Below, piece after piece: positions 1-7,701 of a stretch of 49,125 nucleotides of DNA. The stretch is taken from positions 1-49,125 of the forward strand of contig JAUYAT010000029.1 of NCBI GenBank assembly GCA_030693295.1, given 5' to 3'. The DNA comes from a bacterium (lineage in GTDB: Bacteria; Patescibacteriota; Patescibacteriia; Patescibacteriales; VMTK01). Both the position numbers and the translations under genes were made by a program. A model generated the notes under the pieces. That model was not told the origin of the DNA, did no database searches, and saw nothing but the letters and a program-made list of their open reading frames with translations. Numbering within the stretch: position 1 is the stretch's first letter; the number at the start of each line of letters is the position of its first letter.

Positions 1-329
1 ATGCCTTGGCTCGGCTTATAAACAATGGAAAAATCTTTTATTTCATCGTAATCGTAAAACTTTCTGCCGACTATTATTCCCTCGTCGGTAACGTTTATTT
101 TAATTAAATCCGGCTCGCGGCCGTCATGCAAAATTATTACAAAAGCCGCCATAATAATAATGACCGCGAATAAAAAATTCTTGGTGAAAAACGCGAACAG
201 CAACAGCGCCAAGGCGATAACAATAGCCATAACATACCACGATTTTGTCCTTTTATGTTTTTCGTATTCAGGGACCTGCCAGCTTGCTATTTCATTGCCG
301 TAATTGATTATTTGCGAATTTTCCGTCAT
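1..329 (-). CDS. Small membrane protein, C-terminus outside the window
   Basis: An open frame begins with ATG at 329 and runs off the left edge, giving about 109 residues. It starts MTENSQIINYGNEIASWQVP, then has a basic stretch followed by two closely spaced hydrophobic segments (roughly residues 33-65), then a polar part with GIIVGRKFYDYDEI. This is the usual order of small bacterial proteins with a membrane hairpin followed by a PH-like beta domain, but the family is an inference and the end is missing. No Shine-Dalgarno sequence is visible. The roughly 80 bases between this start and the first tRNA are AT-rich and probably hold its promoter. Confidence 0.6.
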   Translation of the reverse strand, partial: MTENSQIINYGNEIASWQVPEYEKHKRTKSWYVMAIVIALALLLFAFFTKNFLFAVIIIMAAFVIILHDGREPDLIKINVTDEGIIVGRKFYDYDEIKDFSIVYKPSQG

Positions 330-408
330 ATTTTTAATTGACAATGTTAAATTTTTCTTATATATTTATTATAGCATAAAAACGCAAAAATACAAAAACA
401 AAAAGAAT

Positions 409-495
409 GGAGAGGTGCCTGAGCGGCTGAAAGGGGCACCCTGCTAAGGTGTTGTATCTTAACGGGTACCGAGGGTTCGAATCCCTCCCTCTCCG
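409..495 (+). tRNA. tRNA-Ser (anticodon GCT)
   Basis: The acceptor stem GGAGAGG at 409-415 pairs with CCTCTCC at 488-494, with discriminator G495. The anticodon stem GCACC/GGTGT closes a loop CTGCTAA at 441-447 whose anticodon is GCT (443-445), reading AGC and AGU. A long variable arm and a T-arm GGGTTCGAATCCC follow, as in class II serine tRNAs. The 3' CCA is not encoded. Confidence 0.95.
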
Positions 496-535
496 CTAAT
501 TTTCAAAAATTGAAGATTGAAGTATTTTTTGGGGT

Positions 536-601
536 GAGGGTTCGCCCTGTCATTCGACAGGGCGCCATATCGGATGATATGGCGAATCCCTCCCTCTCCG
601 C
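536..601 (+). repeat. tRNA-Ser(GCT) 3'-end copy with a double hairpin in its T-loop
   Basis: The T-arm and acceptor end of the upstream tRNA recur here, but the T-loop is opened by an insert. GAGGGTTCG (536-544) is followed by two hairpins, CGCCCTGTC/GACAGGGCG (543-551/556-564, loop ATTC) and CCATATC/GATATGG (565-571/576-582, loop GGAT). The sequence then resumes as the tRNA end through 601. There is no 5' half, so it is not a tRNA gene. Confidence 0.8.
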
Positions 602-622
602 CAGTGAATTAAAAATAACAAA

Positions 623-709
623 GGAAGCGTGGCAGAGCGGTTGAATGTACCGGTATTGAAAACCGGAGTACCTGAAAGGGTACCAGAGGTTCGAATCCTC
701 TCGCTTCCG
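623..709 (+). tRNA. tRNA-Ser (anticodon TGA)
   Basis: The acceptor stem GGAAGCG (623-629) pairs with CGCTTCC (702-708), with discriminator G709. The anticodon stem CCGGT/ACCGG (650-654/662-666) closes the loop ATTGAAA, giving anticodon TGA (657-659), which reads UCA. Loop position 32 is A, slightly unusual, while U33 is kept. The long variable arm (GTACC...GGTAC) is the class II serine signature. CCA is not encoded. Confidence 0.94.
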
Positions 710-740
710 CAAGCATAAAATGGTGCGGGGTAAAAAAACC
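693..740 (+). repeat. 48-bp direct repeat, copy 1 (tRNA-Ser(TGA) 3' end plus flank)
   Basis: The last 17 bases of tRNA-Ser(TGA) and the 31 bases after it are repeated without mismatch at 805-852, 112 bp downstream. The duplication therefore includes tRNA and non-tRNA sequence. The second copy ends exactly at the stop codon of the ComF gene. Confidence 0.9.
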
Positions 741-762
741 GTTGAGCCTTTACGGGTTCCCC

Positions 763-852
763 GGGTTCGCCCCGCATTCGCGGGGCGCCCGGCGCATGCC
801 GGGCGAATCCTCTCGCTTCCGCAAGCATAAAATGGTGCGGGGTAAAAAAACC
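763..852 (+). repeat. Second copy of the tRNA-Ser(TGA) 3' end with T-loop double hairpin
   Basis: This has the same architecture as 536-601. GGGTTCG opens into hairpin CGCCCCGC/GCGGGGCG (768-775/780-787, loop ATTC) and hairpin CCCGGC/GCCGGG (788-793/798-803, loop GCAT). It then continues as CGAATCC and the 48-bp direct repeat (805-852). Stem bases differ from the first element while pairing, loops and junctions are kept. Confidence 0.8.
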
Positions 853-1619
853 TATCCCTTCGCCGCTACCAAGCCCCAGACCTTGCCGGCGCCGTTTTGT
901 TTTAAAACTTTGGCGCACTCATTTAAGGTCGCGCCGGTCGTAACTATATCATCAATCAAAACAACATCGCGGCCGTTTAAATTTTCTCCTCTCCAGCCGA
1001 AACAGCCGATAATATTGCTTTTTCTCTCGACTTCGCTTAATTTAATCTGAGGCGTTTTATATTTTATCCTGATTAATTTATCAGCGCTTAATTCCAAATT
1101 AAAATAGCCGCTTACTTCCCGGGCTATCAGCTCGGCCTGATTAAAGCCGCGCCAGCGCCGGCGCTTGTTATGCAAAGGCACCGGTATAATTAAATTCTTG
1201 TCCGCCAACGGGTGGCAGCCTCCGGCTAAAACAACTTCGGCAAAACCGCTCTCATTTTTTAAATTTTGCAAAAATAATATTAAAAATTTTCCCAAATCCT
1301 CGGCAACATCACGGACAAAATTATATTTTAAATTTTTTATCAGCTTGGCGATAAGCCGATTGTCGTAATCGCCGGCGATTAAAACTCCGTCTAAGCTGTA
1401 AAGCGGGCGGCAGTCCGGACAAAATCGGCCGAATTTATTTTCCTTCTTGCAATGCAGACAATATTGTTCTTGCTTAAATTTAATTTTCCCAAAGCACTTG
1501 TGGCAAAGCCACTCGCCTTCACTGCCGCAACCCGCGCACTCAATGGGAAAAAGAATATCCAAAACAAAATCACGCAAGCGGGTTGCGTGATTCACTAATA
1601 AACTAATATTTATTCTCAT
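852..1619 (-). CDS. ComF family phosphoribosyltransferase-like protein
   Basis: The 255-residue product has an N-terminal zinc-ribbon with CAGC, CHKC, CLHC and CPDC pairs (about residues 29-70). A type I PRTase domain follows, with the conserved IIPVPLHNKRRRWRGFNQAE segment and the PRPP loop VVLIDDIVTTGAT near residues 221-233. ComF proteins act with the DNA-uptake machinery of competent bacteria, and their substrate is uncertain. Two stretches look like inserted palindromes: NHATRLRDF near residue 10 is encoded by a perfect 10-bp inverted repeat, and AGGCHPLAD lies just before IIPVPL. The stop codon abuts the tRNA-derived direct repeat. No clear ribosome binding site. Confidence 0.88.
   Translation of the reverse strand: MRINISLLVNHATRLRDFVLDILFPIECAGCGSEGEWLCHKCFGKIKFKQEQYCLHCKKENKFGRFCPDCRPLYSLDGVLIAGDYDNRLIAKLIKNLKYNFVRDVAEDLGKFLILFLQNLKNESGFAEVVLAGGCHPLADKNLIIPVPLHNKRRRWRGFNQAELIAREVSGYFNLELSADKLIRIKYKTPQIKLSEVERKSNIIGCFGWRGENLNGRDVVLIDDIVTTGATLNECAKVLKQNGAGKVWGLVAAKG
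1568..1592. repeat. In-frame inverted repeat in the ComF gene
   Basis: AATCACGCAA at 1568-1577 and TTGCGTGATT at 1583-1592 form a perfect 10-bp stem around GCGGG. The element is translated as part of the N-terminus of the ComF protein. Confidence 0.85.
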
Positions 1620-1670
1620 GCCTTTAAATAACTAAATAAAAAAATAATTTTTATATTTTTTATATTTATT

Positions 1671-1700
1671 TTTGGTATTTGATATTTGATTTTTGATTTT
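1671..1700. repeat. AT-rich degenerate period-7 repeat
   Basis: This spacer between ComF and the VirB8-like gene repeats GTATTTGATATTTGATTTTT-type units with a period near 7. The same type occurs at 16621-16655 and 46815-46838. Confidence 0.6.
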
Positions 1701-2334
1701 ATTTCCCCTGCCACTCCGCGCTATCCACCTTCCATTCCCCTTTTTCTTTAACAAACTTAATAACAATATCCTGATAAAACGCGGCGGCTTCGGTATCGCC
1801 TGTCATTTCTCTCCTCTGCGTTTTAACCGATATTTCCGCCAGGCCGGCCGGCTCGTCAAATTCCTTAACTTCCTGGTAAAGCGCTTTAGTGGTAATGCCG
1901 GAATAAACAACGGTTTCGGCTTTTTTGGCCTTTTCCCGAGCAACAAAATCATCCGCCCAAGCCCGCATTTTCGCGCTCATAAATATCTTTAAGTCGCTGA
2001 TATTGCCGTAATTGGCTTGGTTGGAAAAACTGCCAAACCTTTCCGCGAAAGCGGCAGCCATCCGCATCAGGGCGGTTTCGTCAATTTTATCTTCCTTGAT
2101 TTTGCTTTTTATCACCGCTTTCCCGCCGGCCGCCTCGCCCGCGCCGGGAAGCTGGGCGTCAGATGCCGCTTGTTCTTTTATCTTATCTATTACAGGTCCG
2201 CCGTGACGAAAAAATAAGATATAAATAATAGCGATAATGGCGATTAGCAAAATCAAAGCGAAAATAATAATTAAAATTTTTATTATTTTTCTTTTTTTAT
2301 CGCCGCTATCGTTTGTATTGTTTTCGTTTTCCAT
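1699..2334 (-). CDS. VirB8-like secretion protein (single membrane anchor, NTF2-like outer domain)
   Basis: From ATG 2334 the product has about 211 residues, starting MENENNTNDSGDKKRK. One strong membrane segment (KILIIIFALILLIAIIAIIY) is followed by a linker and an about 130-residue soluble domain ending VIKFVKEKGEWKVDSAEWQGK. Short N-terminus, one anchor and an NTF2-like alpha/beta domain ending in such a strand is the VirB8/TrbF plan, where the protein scaffolds the channel. The assignment is an inference from topology and from lying directly downstream of the VirB4 gene. The open frame extends upstream to 2379, but that part is translated repeat (2346-2463), so 2334 is preferred. Confidence 0.6.
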   Translation of the reverse strand: MENENNTNDSGDKKRKIIKILIIIFALILLIAIIAIIYILFFRHGGPVIDKIKEQAASDAQLPGAGEAAGGKAVIKSKIKEDKIDETALMRMAAAFAERFGSFSNQANYGNISDLKIFMSAKMRAWADDFVAREKAKKAETVVYSGITTKALYQEVKEFDEPAGLAEISVKTQRREMTGDTEAAAFYQDIVIKFVKEKGEWKVDSAEWQGK

Positions 2335-2345
2335 ATATTTAGACT

Positions 2346-2463
2346 GTTGAATAATTAAATTTACCCCCTCCATTGTCATTCCCGCGAAAGCGGGAATCCA
2401 GATTTTACTCGCTTAACCCCTGGATTCCCGCTTTCGCGGGAATGACAGAAGTGAATTATTCAA
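2346..2463. mobile_element. MITE-like element with GTTGAATAATT ends
   Basis: GTTGAATAATT (2346-2356) and its reverse complement AATTATTCAAC (2453-2463) bound an element containing two inverted copies of a GCGGGAATCCAG-type palindrome (TCATTCCCGCGAAAGCGGGA and its complement). A related copy with similar ends lies at 44609-44837. There is no transposase, so it would be mobilised in trans or be fossil. Confidence 0.7.
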
Positions 2464-2495
2464 CGTTCTCATATTAAAAATTAAAAATTCTAAAC

Positions 2496-4430
2496 CTATA
2501 TCCTCATATCATTAACGTCATCCGCTCCCGACATCTCTTCTTCTCCGCCGCCTTCCATTTGCGCGGCAAACTCCTTTTTAGCTTCTTCAATTTCCAAAAG
2601 CTGCCTTGGGTCGGAGGTGATAAGCTGGTCCTCGGTGTACGATGCCACTATTTTTATGGCGGCGTGCCTGTTGCCGGCGAAAAAAATGCCCTCGCCGACG
2701 CCGCATTCCAACAGTAAATATTTTTCGCCTTCGGTTAAGACGAAAGTTTTTTGCACTAAATTAATGGATGCCGGCGACTGTTTCAGTAATAATTGCAAAG
2801 CGGAATTGGTTACAATGGCCTGCCCGTAGGGAGAAGTTAAAAAATCGTTGACATCTTGAGTGATGGTGGTCACTCCCAGATAATATTTGCGGCAGCGCTT
2901 GACAAGGGCGTAAATAAACTTGGCGCTGTCTTCATGCTGCATCAGCCACCACGCCTCGTCAATAACCAAAATTCTTTTTTTCATTTCGCTTCTGACGACA
3001 TTCCAGATGTAAGTAACAATCGTATAAATGGCAATCGGCCTTAATTCGTCTTCAAGGTCGCGCACGGAAAAAGATACCAGCTGATTGTCCAACTTGACGT
3101 TTGTCGGGCTGTTGAAAAGCCCGGCGAATGTGCCTTGGGTGTATTTTCGCAGGCGCAAAGCCAAATCCGCTCCGCCCTCCATGCCCTCCAAGATGTCTTG
3201 AAAATCCTGCATAACCGGAACTTCAACTTTGGACAAATCGCAATCCGGAGTAATGTCTTTTTTGGCGTAGGTTTCCAAAAGCGCCCTGTCAACGACCGAG
3301 TCTTCCTCATGTGTTAATTTGCCCAGCATTAAATTAACCAATCCCTTTATGGTTATTACCGCGCTTCTGATTATGTCCTCCGGTTTTGTTTCGCCGCCGA
3401 TGGAGCGCGGCAAGTCAAAGGGGTTAATCTTGCTTTCGCTGGCTAAGGATACGTTGATATAAGTGCCTCCCACCGCTTCCGACAAATGCTTGTATTCGTA
3501 TTCAGGGTCAATGATAATCACATCCGTGCCCAGCATCAAGCTGCGCAAAACTTCAAGCTTGATGGCGTAGCTTTTGCCGGCGCCGGAGGTGGCGAAGACA
3601 ACGCTGTTGGCGTTCTGCAGCGAAAAGCGGTCAAATAAAATTAAGCTGTTATTGTGCCTGTTAATGCCGTAAAGAATGCCGTTATCGCTGGTCAATTCGC
3701 TTGAAATAAAAGGGAAAGACGAGGCGATTGGAGACGAATTCATGTTAAAAGTAATGTATAATTCATCATTGCATAAAGGCAAAGTTGAATTAAAGCCCTG
3801 TTCCGCCTGGTAGAAAACTCTTTTTGAATAAACCAAGCGCGAGCCGAAAATATTCTCAACTTCGTCGGTTAACCTGTCCAGTTCTTCTTTTTTGTCGGCG
3901 TAAACCGTCACATACAAGGCGAATTGAAAAAATTTTTCCGTCCCTTGCGTTAAGGCGTCGCGCAAAGATTCAATGTCGCGCAAAGCCGTCTCCCGCAAAG
4001 GATCGCGGGCCGCTCCCTTTTCCGCGTCGGATATAATTTGGGCTTCCAGCGCCCCGACTCTTTTCCTAAGCTGTTTTAATATTATCGCGCTTTGCACCGG
4101 ATAAAAAAACATAGCCACGTCAAAAGTTGAATTCAAATTAATAACCGGGGCGAACCAGCCGACGCTGATATAGCGCGGATAATTTACCGCGAAAATAGTC
4201 CTGACGAATTTTCCGCCCAGCATTAAAAAATTGGGGTTAATCTGCATGCTTGCCGGCGCGATTAAATCCTTGATTGAAATAATGCCGCGGCGATACGCCT
4301 TTTCTTCCTCAACCAGCTCTTTGGTTAATGCCGGAATTTGTTCCTCTTCTTTGCCCGCTTGTTTTTCAGCCGCTTTTTTGGCTTTCTCTTCCCGCTGTTC
4401 TTGTTTTTGTATTCGTTTTATCTTAAACAT
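2496..4430 (-). CDS. virB4: VirB4-like type IV secretion ATPase, C-terminal protein
   Basis: This is the energy-providing ATPase at the inner face of a type IV secretion machine. The 644-residue protein has a charged coiled-coil N-terminus (about 1-50), a region continuing the VirB4 N-domain, Walker A ATSGAGKSY (about 280-288), the VirB4-typical DPEYEY (308-313), Walker B RILVIDEAWWLM (about 484-495), then TTITQDVNDF. It starts 5 bases after the stop of the preceding gene, which encodes the rest of the VirB4 N-domain, so VirB4 is made from two chains here. No Shine-Dalgarno sequence precedes it, suggesting coupling. No VirD4, VirB11 or relaxase gene is visible nearby. Confidence 0.93.
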   Translation of the reverse strand: MFKIKRIQKQEQREEKAKKAAEKQAGKEEEQIPALTKELVEEEKAYRRGIISIKDLIAPASMQINPNFLMLGGKFVRTIFAVNYPRYISVGWFAPVINLNSTFDVAMFFYPVQSAIILKQLRKRVGALEAQIISDAEKGAARDPLRETALRDIESLRDALTQGTEKFFQFALYVTVYADKKEELDRLTDEVENIFGSRLVYSKRVFYQAEQGFNSTLPLCNDELYITFNMNSSPIASSFPFISSELTSDNGILYGINRHNNSLILFDRFSLQNANSVVFATSGAGKSYAIKLEVLRSLMLGTDVIIIDPEYEYKHLSEAVGGTYINVSLASESKINPFDLPRSIGGETKPEDIIRSAVITIKGLVNLMLGKLTHEEDSVVDRALLETYAKKDITPDCDLSKVEVPVMQDFQDILEGMEGGADLALRLRKYTQGTFAGLFNSPTNVKLDNQLVSFSVRDLEDELRPIAIYTIVTYIWNVVRSEMKKRILVIDEAWWLMQHEDSAKFIYALVKRCRKYYLGVTTITQDVNDFLTSPYGQAIVTNSALQLLLKQSPASINLVQKTFVLTEGEKYLLLECGVGEGIFFAGNRHAAIKIVASYTEDQLITSDPRQLLEIEEAKKEFAAQMEGGGEEEMSGADDVNDMRI

Positions 4431-4435
4431 ATTTT

Positions 4436-5113
4436 TTATTCCGCTACTCGCAACTGCCTCACATCAACCAATTTCTGATTAGCCGATGTGCTTGGATTAT
4501 AAGTATTATAAAATAATTCAATTAAACTCTGGGTGTCTAATTGGACGGCATTAACTCCGATTGAAGCCAATCCGGAAATAACATTATCAACCCGGCGCGT
4601 TAGTTCAAGCTTGCGCCTTCTGAATTTCTCTTCCTTCATTTTTATCAATTGAGCCGGCTTAAAAGCGTCAAGCAGCCGCAAGAAAAAATTCTTTTGCTTA
4701 TCCGATAAAGGATTATACGTAACCGTGACGTAAAAGCGCTTGTTCATAATTTTTCCCAATGAGATAAGCTCGTTTATATATTGTATATATTCGGCGGTTT
4801 GCATTTTAAGCAATTCATTAGTCTGTTCTTTCTCTTTTTGCTTTAAATTGCTCATATAATCTTCTATGTTTAACTCTCGCGATTGGATAACAATCTGCAA
4901 AGGAAAATCAATATTATTCAAAAAGCTTACATAAGCGGAAACAATGGCGTTTTGCTCATCTTCGCTTTTTAAGGCGAAATTAATGCTTGAAACCATAATA
5001 ACCGCCCTTAAAGTGCCGTCGCGCATAATCAAAGTATCCTCTTTAACCTCGCCAATATCCAAATATTGCTGGGTTGAACTGTTTATTTTATTTCTCGCTA
5101 ATTTATTGGGCAT
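4436..5113 (-). CDS. VirB4 N-terminal domain protein
   Basis: The 225-residue protein begins MPNKLARNKINSSTQQYLDI and contains GEVKEDTLIMRDGTLRAVIM, the beta start of the VirB4/TraC N-domain, followed by FLNNIDFPLQIVIQSRELN and a helical RFYVTVTYN region. These match the N-terminal half of VirB4 proteins that carry both parts in one chain. It lies immediately before the ATPase gene with a 5-base gap, after PrgI, in the order PrgI - VirB4 known from Gram-positive systems. The split may be an ancestral feature of this lineage; nothing suggests a recent frameshift, since both ends look clean. Confidence 0.85.
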   Translation of the reverse strand: MPNKLARNKINSSTQQYLDIGEVKEDTLIMRDGTLRAVIMVSSINFALKSEDEQNAIVSAYVSFLNNIDFPLQIVIQSRELNIEDYMSNLKQKEKEQTNELLKMQTAEYIQYINELISLGKIMNKRFYVTVTYNPLSDKQKNFFLRLLDAFKPAQLIKMKEEKFRRRKLELTRRVDNVISGLASIGVNAVQLDTQSLIELFYNTYNPSTSANQKLVDVRQLRVAE

Positions 5114-5121
5114 AAAAAATA

Positions 5122-5152
5122 AAATTCTAAATTCTAAATTCTAAATTCTAAT
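5122..5152. repeat. Heptamer tandem repeat (AAATTCT)n
   Basis: About four copies of AAATTCT fill the spacer between PrgI and the VirB4 N-domain gene, overlapping the last codons of PrgI. Confidence 0.8.
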
Positions 5153-5597
5153 TATCTTTTCCCTCTCCCTTATATACTCCTTTCGTGTCAACCGTCAAAG
5201 CCAGCTCGGCAAGCCGAGAAGCCGTATAATGCTTAATCGGTATTATTGATGTTTCCGCCGTCTTTGTTCCCGCTTGCTCGGAAAATTCTTCTTCTATATA
5301 ATCATAGGTTTCCGCTATGGCGTTATTCCAAATTCTTAGCCTGGTTCTTCTGAAAGTTTGGATTAAATTCAAGACAAAAAAATGGAACGGGCGCCCGTTA
5401 ATTTTCAAAAAGGCGAGAATGCCCGAAAAGCCGAAAATTAAAACCCCCGCGGTCACGAACGCGGAAAAATCAAATATCTTATAGCATACAGCTATTAACA
5501 AGCTGCCGGCCAGCAAAATAAGAAATTGCCTGACAGTTATCGGCCCTATAATTTTGTCTTCAACATCAATAAATTGTGGAACTGTAAATTGCAGCAT
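5148..5597 (-). CDS. PrgI family protein (VirB3-like membrane component)
   Basis: The 149-residue protein starts MLQFTVPQFIDVEDKIIGPI, the typical PrgI opening. Two adjacent membrane segments follow (about residues 22-65: FLILLAGSLLIAVCYKIF and FVTAGVLIFGFSGILAFL), then the INGRPFHFFVLN segment near residue 70. PrgI is the VirB3 counterpart of Gram-positive type IV secretion systems and works with VirB4 at the membrane. It sits between a 488-residue hypothetical gene (19-base gap) and the VirB4 genes. The polar C-terminal 60 residues are longer than the core needs. Confidence 0.9.
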   Translation of the reverse strand: MLQFTVPQFIDVEDKIIGPITVRQFLILLAGSLLIAVCYKIFDFSAFVTAGVLIFGFSGILAFLKINGRPFHFFVLNLIQTFRRTRLRIWNNAIAETYDYIEEEFSEQAGTKTAETSIIPIKHYTASRLAELALTVDTKGVYKGEGKDN

Positions 5598-5616
5598 ACG
5601 AGTATAAATTTTTAAA

Positions 5617-7083
5617 TTAAAATCGCAATTCGCGGTTCAGATCCGTCACCGCTTCAAACTCTTGATTATTCAAACAATCCCGCCCGGCCGCTTGCCGCTC
5701 ATCTATTATAGCATTAATCGGCTTATTCTCGCTAATGCCGGCCTGCCCCATTTGCAAATACAATCTATTGATAGGATTGCTTCTCCATGCTTTAATGCCT
5801 TCCAGTCTTTTAACAAAGCTGTCTTCTTCCAACAAATTTATTTTTTCTTTAATTTTTTCAATAATATTCGCCGGATTCTTGGCTAAGCGGCGAAAGCTCG
5901 CCAAATCCATATATTGCAACTCATCAACCGGCCCGAAAACTTTCGGCATAAATTTAACATCTTCCATTTTAACCTTGCCTTCCGGTTTGACTTTATATTT
6001 TATTACATCCGGCCGCTTAATTATAACTTGTTCCGCGGGAGCGGCGTAATCGCTTACGGGCAGCGGCTTGACTCTGATGTTTTGTGTTAAAAGCGGCTCC
6101 GTTTGCAGCGCAACCGGCTGGGCTTGCGGCTCTGCCTCTCGCGAAAGGCGGGGCGGCGAAAGCGCGGGAGGAGGAGGAGCTAACTCATGCCCGGTATCTA
6201 ACTTATTCATCTTAAAAAAATCTTTCTTTTTTAACTCGCTGGCTAAATCATATTCCGCGCCGCGAACTCCGCTAACGCCCAGGGCTTGGGATAATGTTTG
6301 TTTTGCGGCAAAATCTTGGCTTGCCCCGTTAGAAAGCCCATTTCTAAAAAGAGCGGGGTTTAAAGCTCCGCCATTTCTAACGGGGCAGGCGCTTTTCATA
6401 ACAGCGCCAGCGATTAATAAAACATGATCAACCGAATCATTGTCAAAACCCAAACCGCCTGAATCAAGCGGCTTGGTTAAAGTTTGCTTGATTGAAATTT
6501 TATCCCTGATGCCGCGAAGATAGGTCTTTAAAATTTGCTTGAAACGTTCAACCAATATCGCGCTGCCAAAATTAATTTTAGTTTTTTTAATAATTTCATC
6601 CAGTTTACCTTCAATATTATCGGCTAAAGCATGGCCTTGGGCGCAGCCATCGGTTTTTTTTGCCAGCTCCCTGATTTCTTCCTCGTCTTCCGGATGAAAA
6701 TAAAAATCAGCTGATTGGGCCGGAACCGGCTTCGCCGCATTTTCTTTTCTGGCCGCCTGCGCGATAAGATCGTCTATCTGTTCATTTTCGTCCTCATCCG
6801 CTTTTTTTATGCCTAAATAATCAGCCGCGTTAAAAAAAACTTTTTTCCTTAGCTCTCTCTCTATCTGCTTGGCTTTTACGCCGCTTATTCCCAGCTCGTT
6901 CATTAAATATTCAGCCGCGTTATTAGCATCAATCTCTTTAACCATTATTTTCATAACAGTCGCGGCCAAATTCGCTTCGTATCGCTTTTCCAGCTCTTCA
7001 ATGGCAAACATAACCGCCGGCGCCGACACTTTGTCGCGCAGGTCCTTTGGCAGATTATTGAATTTTTGGATATATTCTAACAT
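5617..7083 (-). CDS. Secretion-locus protein of unknown function (488 residues)
   Basis: I do not recognise a named family. Residues 1-95 are helical with a possible helix-hairpin motif (EYLMNELGISGVKAKQIERE). A charged linker follows, then a helical block with ILVERFKQILKTYLRGIRD, a proline-rich stretch (PPPPALSPPRL, about residue 300), and a C-terminal block ending with DLNRELRF. There is no signal peptide or membrane segment, so it is probably a cytoplasmic partner of the secretion ATPase. Its position directly before PrgI-VirB4 supports a role in that machine. Residues encoded by 6322-6387 (CPVRNGGALNPALFRNGLSN) come from an inserted palindrome. Confidence 0.75.
   Translation of the reverse strand: MLEYIQKFNNLPKDLRDKVSAPAVMFAIEELEKRYEANLAATVMKIMVKEIDANNAAEYLMNELGISGVKAKQIERELRKKVFFNAADYLGIKKADEDENEQIDDLIAQAARKENAAKPVPAQSADFYFHPEDEEEIRELAKKTDGCAQGHALADNIEGKLDEIIKKTKINFGSAILVERFKQILKTYLRGIRDKISIKQTLTKPLDSGGLGFDNDSVDHVLLIAGAVMKSACPVRNGGALNPALFRNGLSNGASQDFAAKQTLSQALGVSGVRGAEYDLASELKKKDFFKMNKLDTGHELAPPPPALSPPRLSREAEPQAQPVALQTEPLLTQNIRVKPLPVSDYAAPAEQVIIKRPDVIKYKVKPEGKVKMEDVKFMPKVFGPVDELQYMDLASFRRLAKNPANIIEKIKEKINLLEEDSFVKRLEGIKAWRSNPINRLYLQMGQAGISENKPINAIIDERQAAGRDCLNNQEFEAVTDLNRELRF
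6322..6387. repeat. In-frame palindromic element
   Basis: TGCCCCGTTAGAAA (6322-6335) and its exact complement (6374-6387) form a 14-bp stem around 38 bases that contain a smaller GAGC/GCTC hairpin. The length and frame keep the 488-residue gene open. Confidence 0.88.
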
Positions 7084-7124
7084 GAAAAATAGTTAAACTT
7101 AGTAATTGTACGTTTGCTCCATTT

Positions 7125-7266
7125 TGTCATTCCCAACTTGATTGGGAATCCAGGAGTAAACCACACGAACTAAAATTTGAGTTTTAATGTGATAACAGAA
7201 AAAATATTGGTTTGTTTATCATGTTTTTGCGTATCTCTCCTGGATTCCCGCTTTCGCGGGAATGAC
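7125..7266. mobile_element. MITE-like repeat overlapping the flavokinase 3' end
   Basis: TGTCATTCCCAACTTGATTG...CCAGGAG on the left faces CTCCTGGATTCCCGC...GGGAATGACA on the right, about 140 bp apart. The right half is translated as the C-terminus of the flavokinase (VIPAKAGIQ). The left arm palindrome is CCCAACTTGATTGGG, the right one CCCGCTTTCGCGGG. Confidence 0.75.
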
Positions 7267-7602
7267 AAAAGCTGTTAAATCTTTTTTAATCTGCTTTCGC
7301 AAGCCCTCCGCATTGGCAAATTTTTTCACATCTCTTATTTTTCTGATTATCTTTATTTTAACATCCTTGTGATAAATATCAAAATCAAAATCTTTTATGT
7401 ACAGCTCCAAAGAAACATCTTCATTAAAAGTCTTTTTCGGCCCGAAATGCAATAACCCTTTATATGTTTTACTATTTATTTCAACATCAACTGAATAAAC
7501 TCCGTGTTCAATGTTTAAATCCTTTTTATCCAAATTAGCCGTGGGAAAACCCAGCCGCCTTCCTCTTCCCTCGCCGGTTATGACTTTTGCCGTAAATCGC
7601 AT
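7219..7602 (-). CDS. Stand-alone riboflavin kinase (flavokinase domain)
   Basis: The protein would phosphorylate riboflavin to FMN. It has 127 residues and only the C-terminal half of a bifunctional RibF: GEGRGRRLGFPTANL (about 10-24) is the flavokinase ATP/Mg signature and GVYSV with TYKGLLHFGPKKTF (34-60) completes the core; the FAD synthetase half is absent. The last residues, VIPAKAGIQERYAKT, are translated from a dispersed repeat and are not part of the fold, so the native end was probably near KKDLTAF. It lies downstream of lumazine synthase and riboflavin synthase on the same strand, with repeats in both intergenic spaces. Confidence 0.88.
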   Translation of the reverse strand: MRFTAKVITGEGRGRRLGFPTANLDKKDLNIEHGVYSVDVEINSKTYKGLLHFGPKKTFNEDVSLELYIKDFDFDIYHKDVKIKIIRKIRDVKKFANAEGLRKQIKKDLTAFVIPAKAGIQERYAKT

Positions 7603-7616
7603 AAAACTATCTCTCT

Positions 7617-7690
7617 GTCATTCCCGCGAAAGCGGGAATCCAGGAGTTAAGCGAATAAAATCTGGATTCCCGCTTTCGCGGGAATGACAA
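7617..7690. mobile_element. Paired palindrome repeat between ribH and the flavokinase gene
   Basis: TGTCATTCCCGCGAAAGCGG is mirrored by CCGCTTTCGCGGGAATGACA about 30 bp later, enclosing CAGGAGTTAAGCGAATAAAA. This is the short form of the element at 2346-2463. Confidence 0.8.
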
Positions 7691-7701
7691 AAGTAATGTT
7701 T

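Noticed and set aside
536-852. Two further tRNA genes or tRNA pseudogenes
   Set aside because: Only the T-arm and acceptor 3' half are present; there is no D-arm or anticodon arm, and the T-loop carries an insertion.
4430-4440. A sequencing frameshift splitting one VirB4 gene
   Set aside because: Each part has a proper start and end, a 5-base gap separates them, and no continuation of either frame across the junction looks protein-like.
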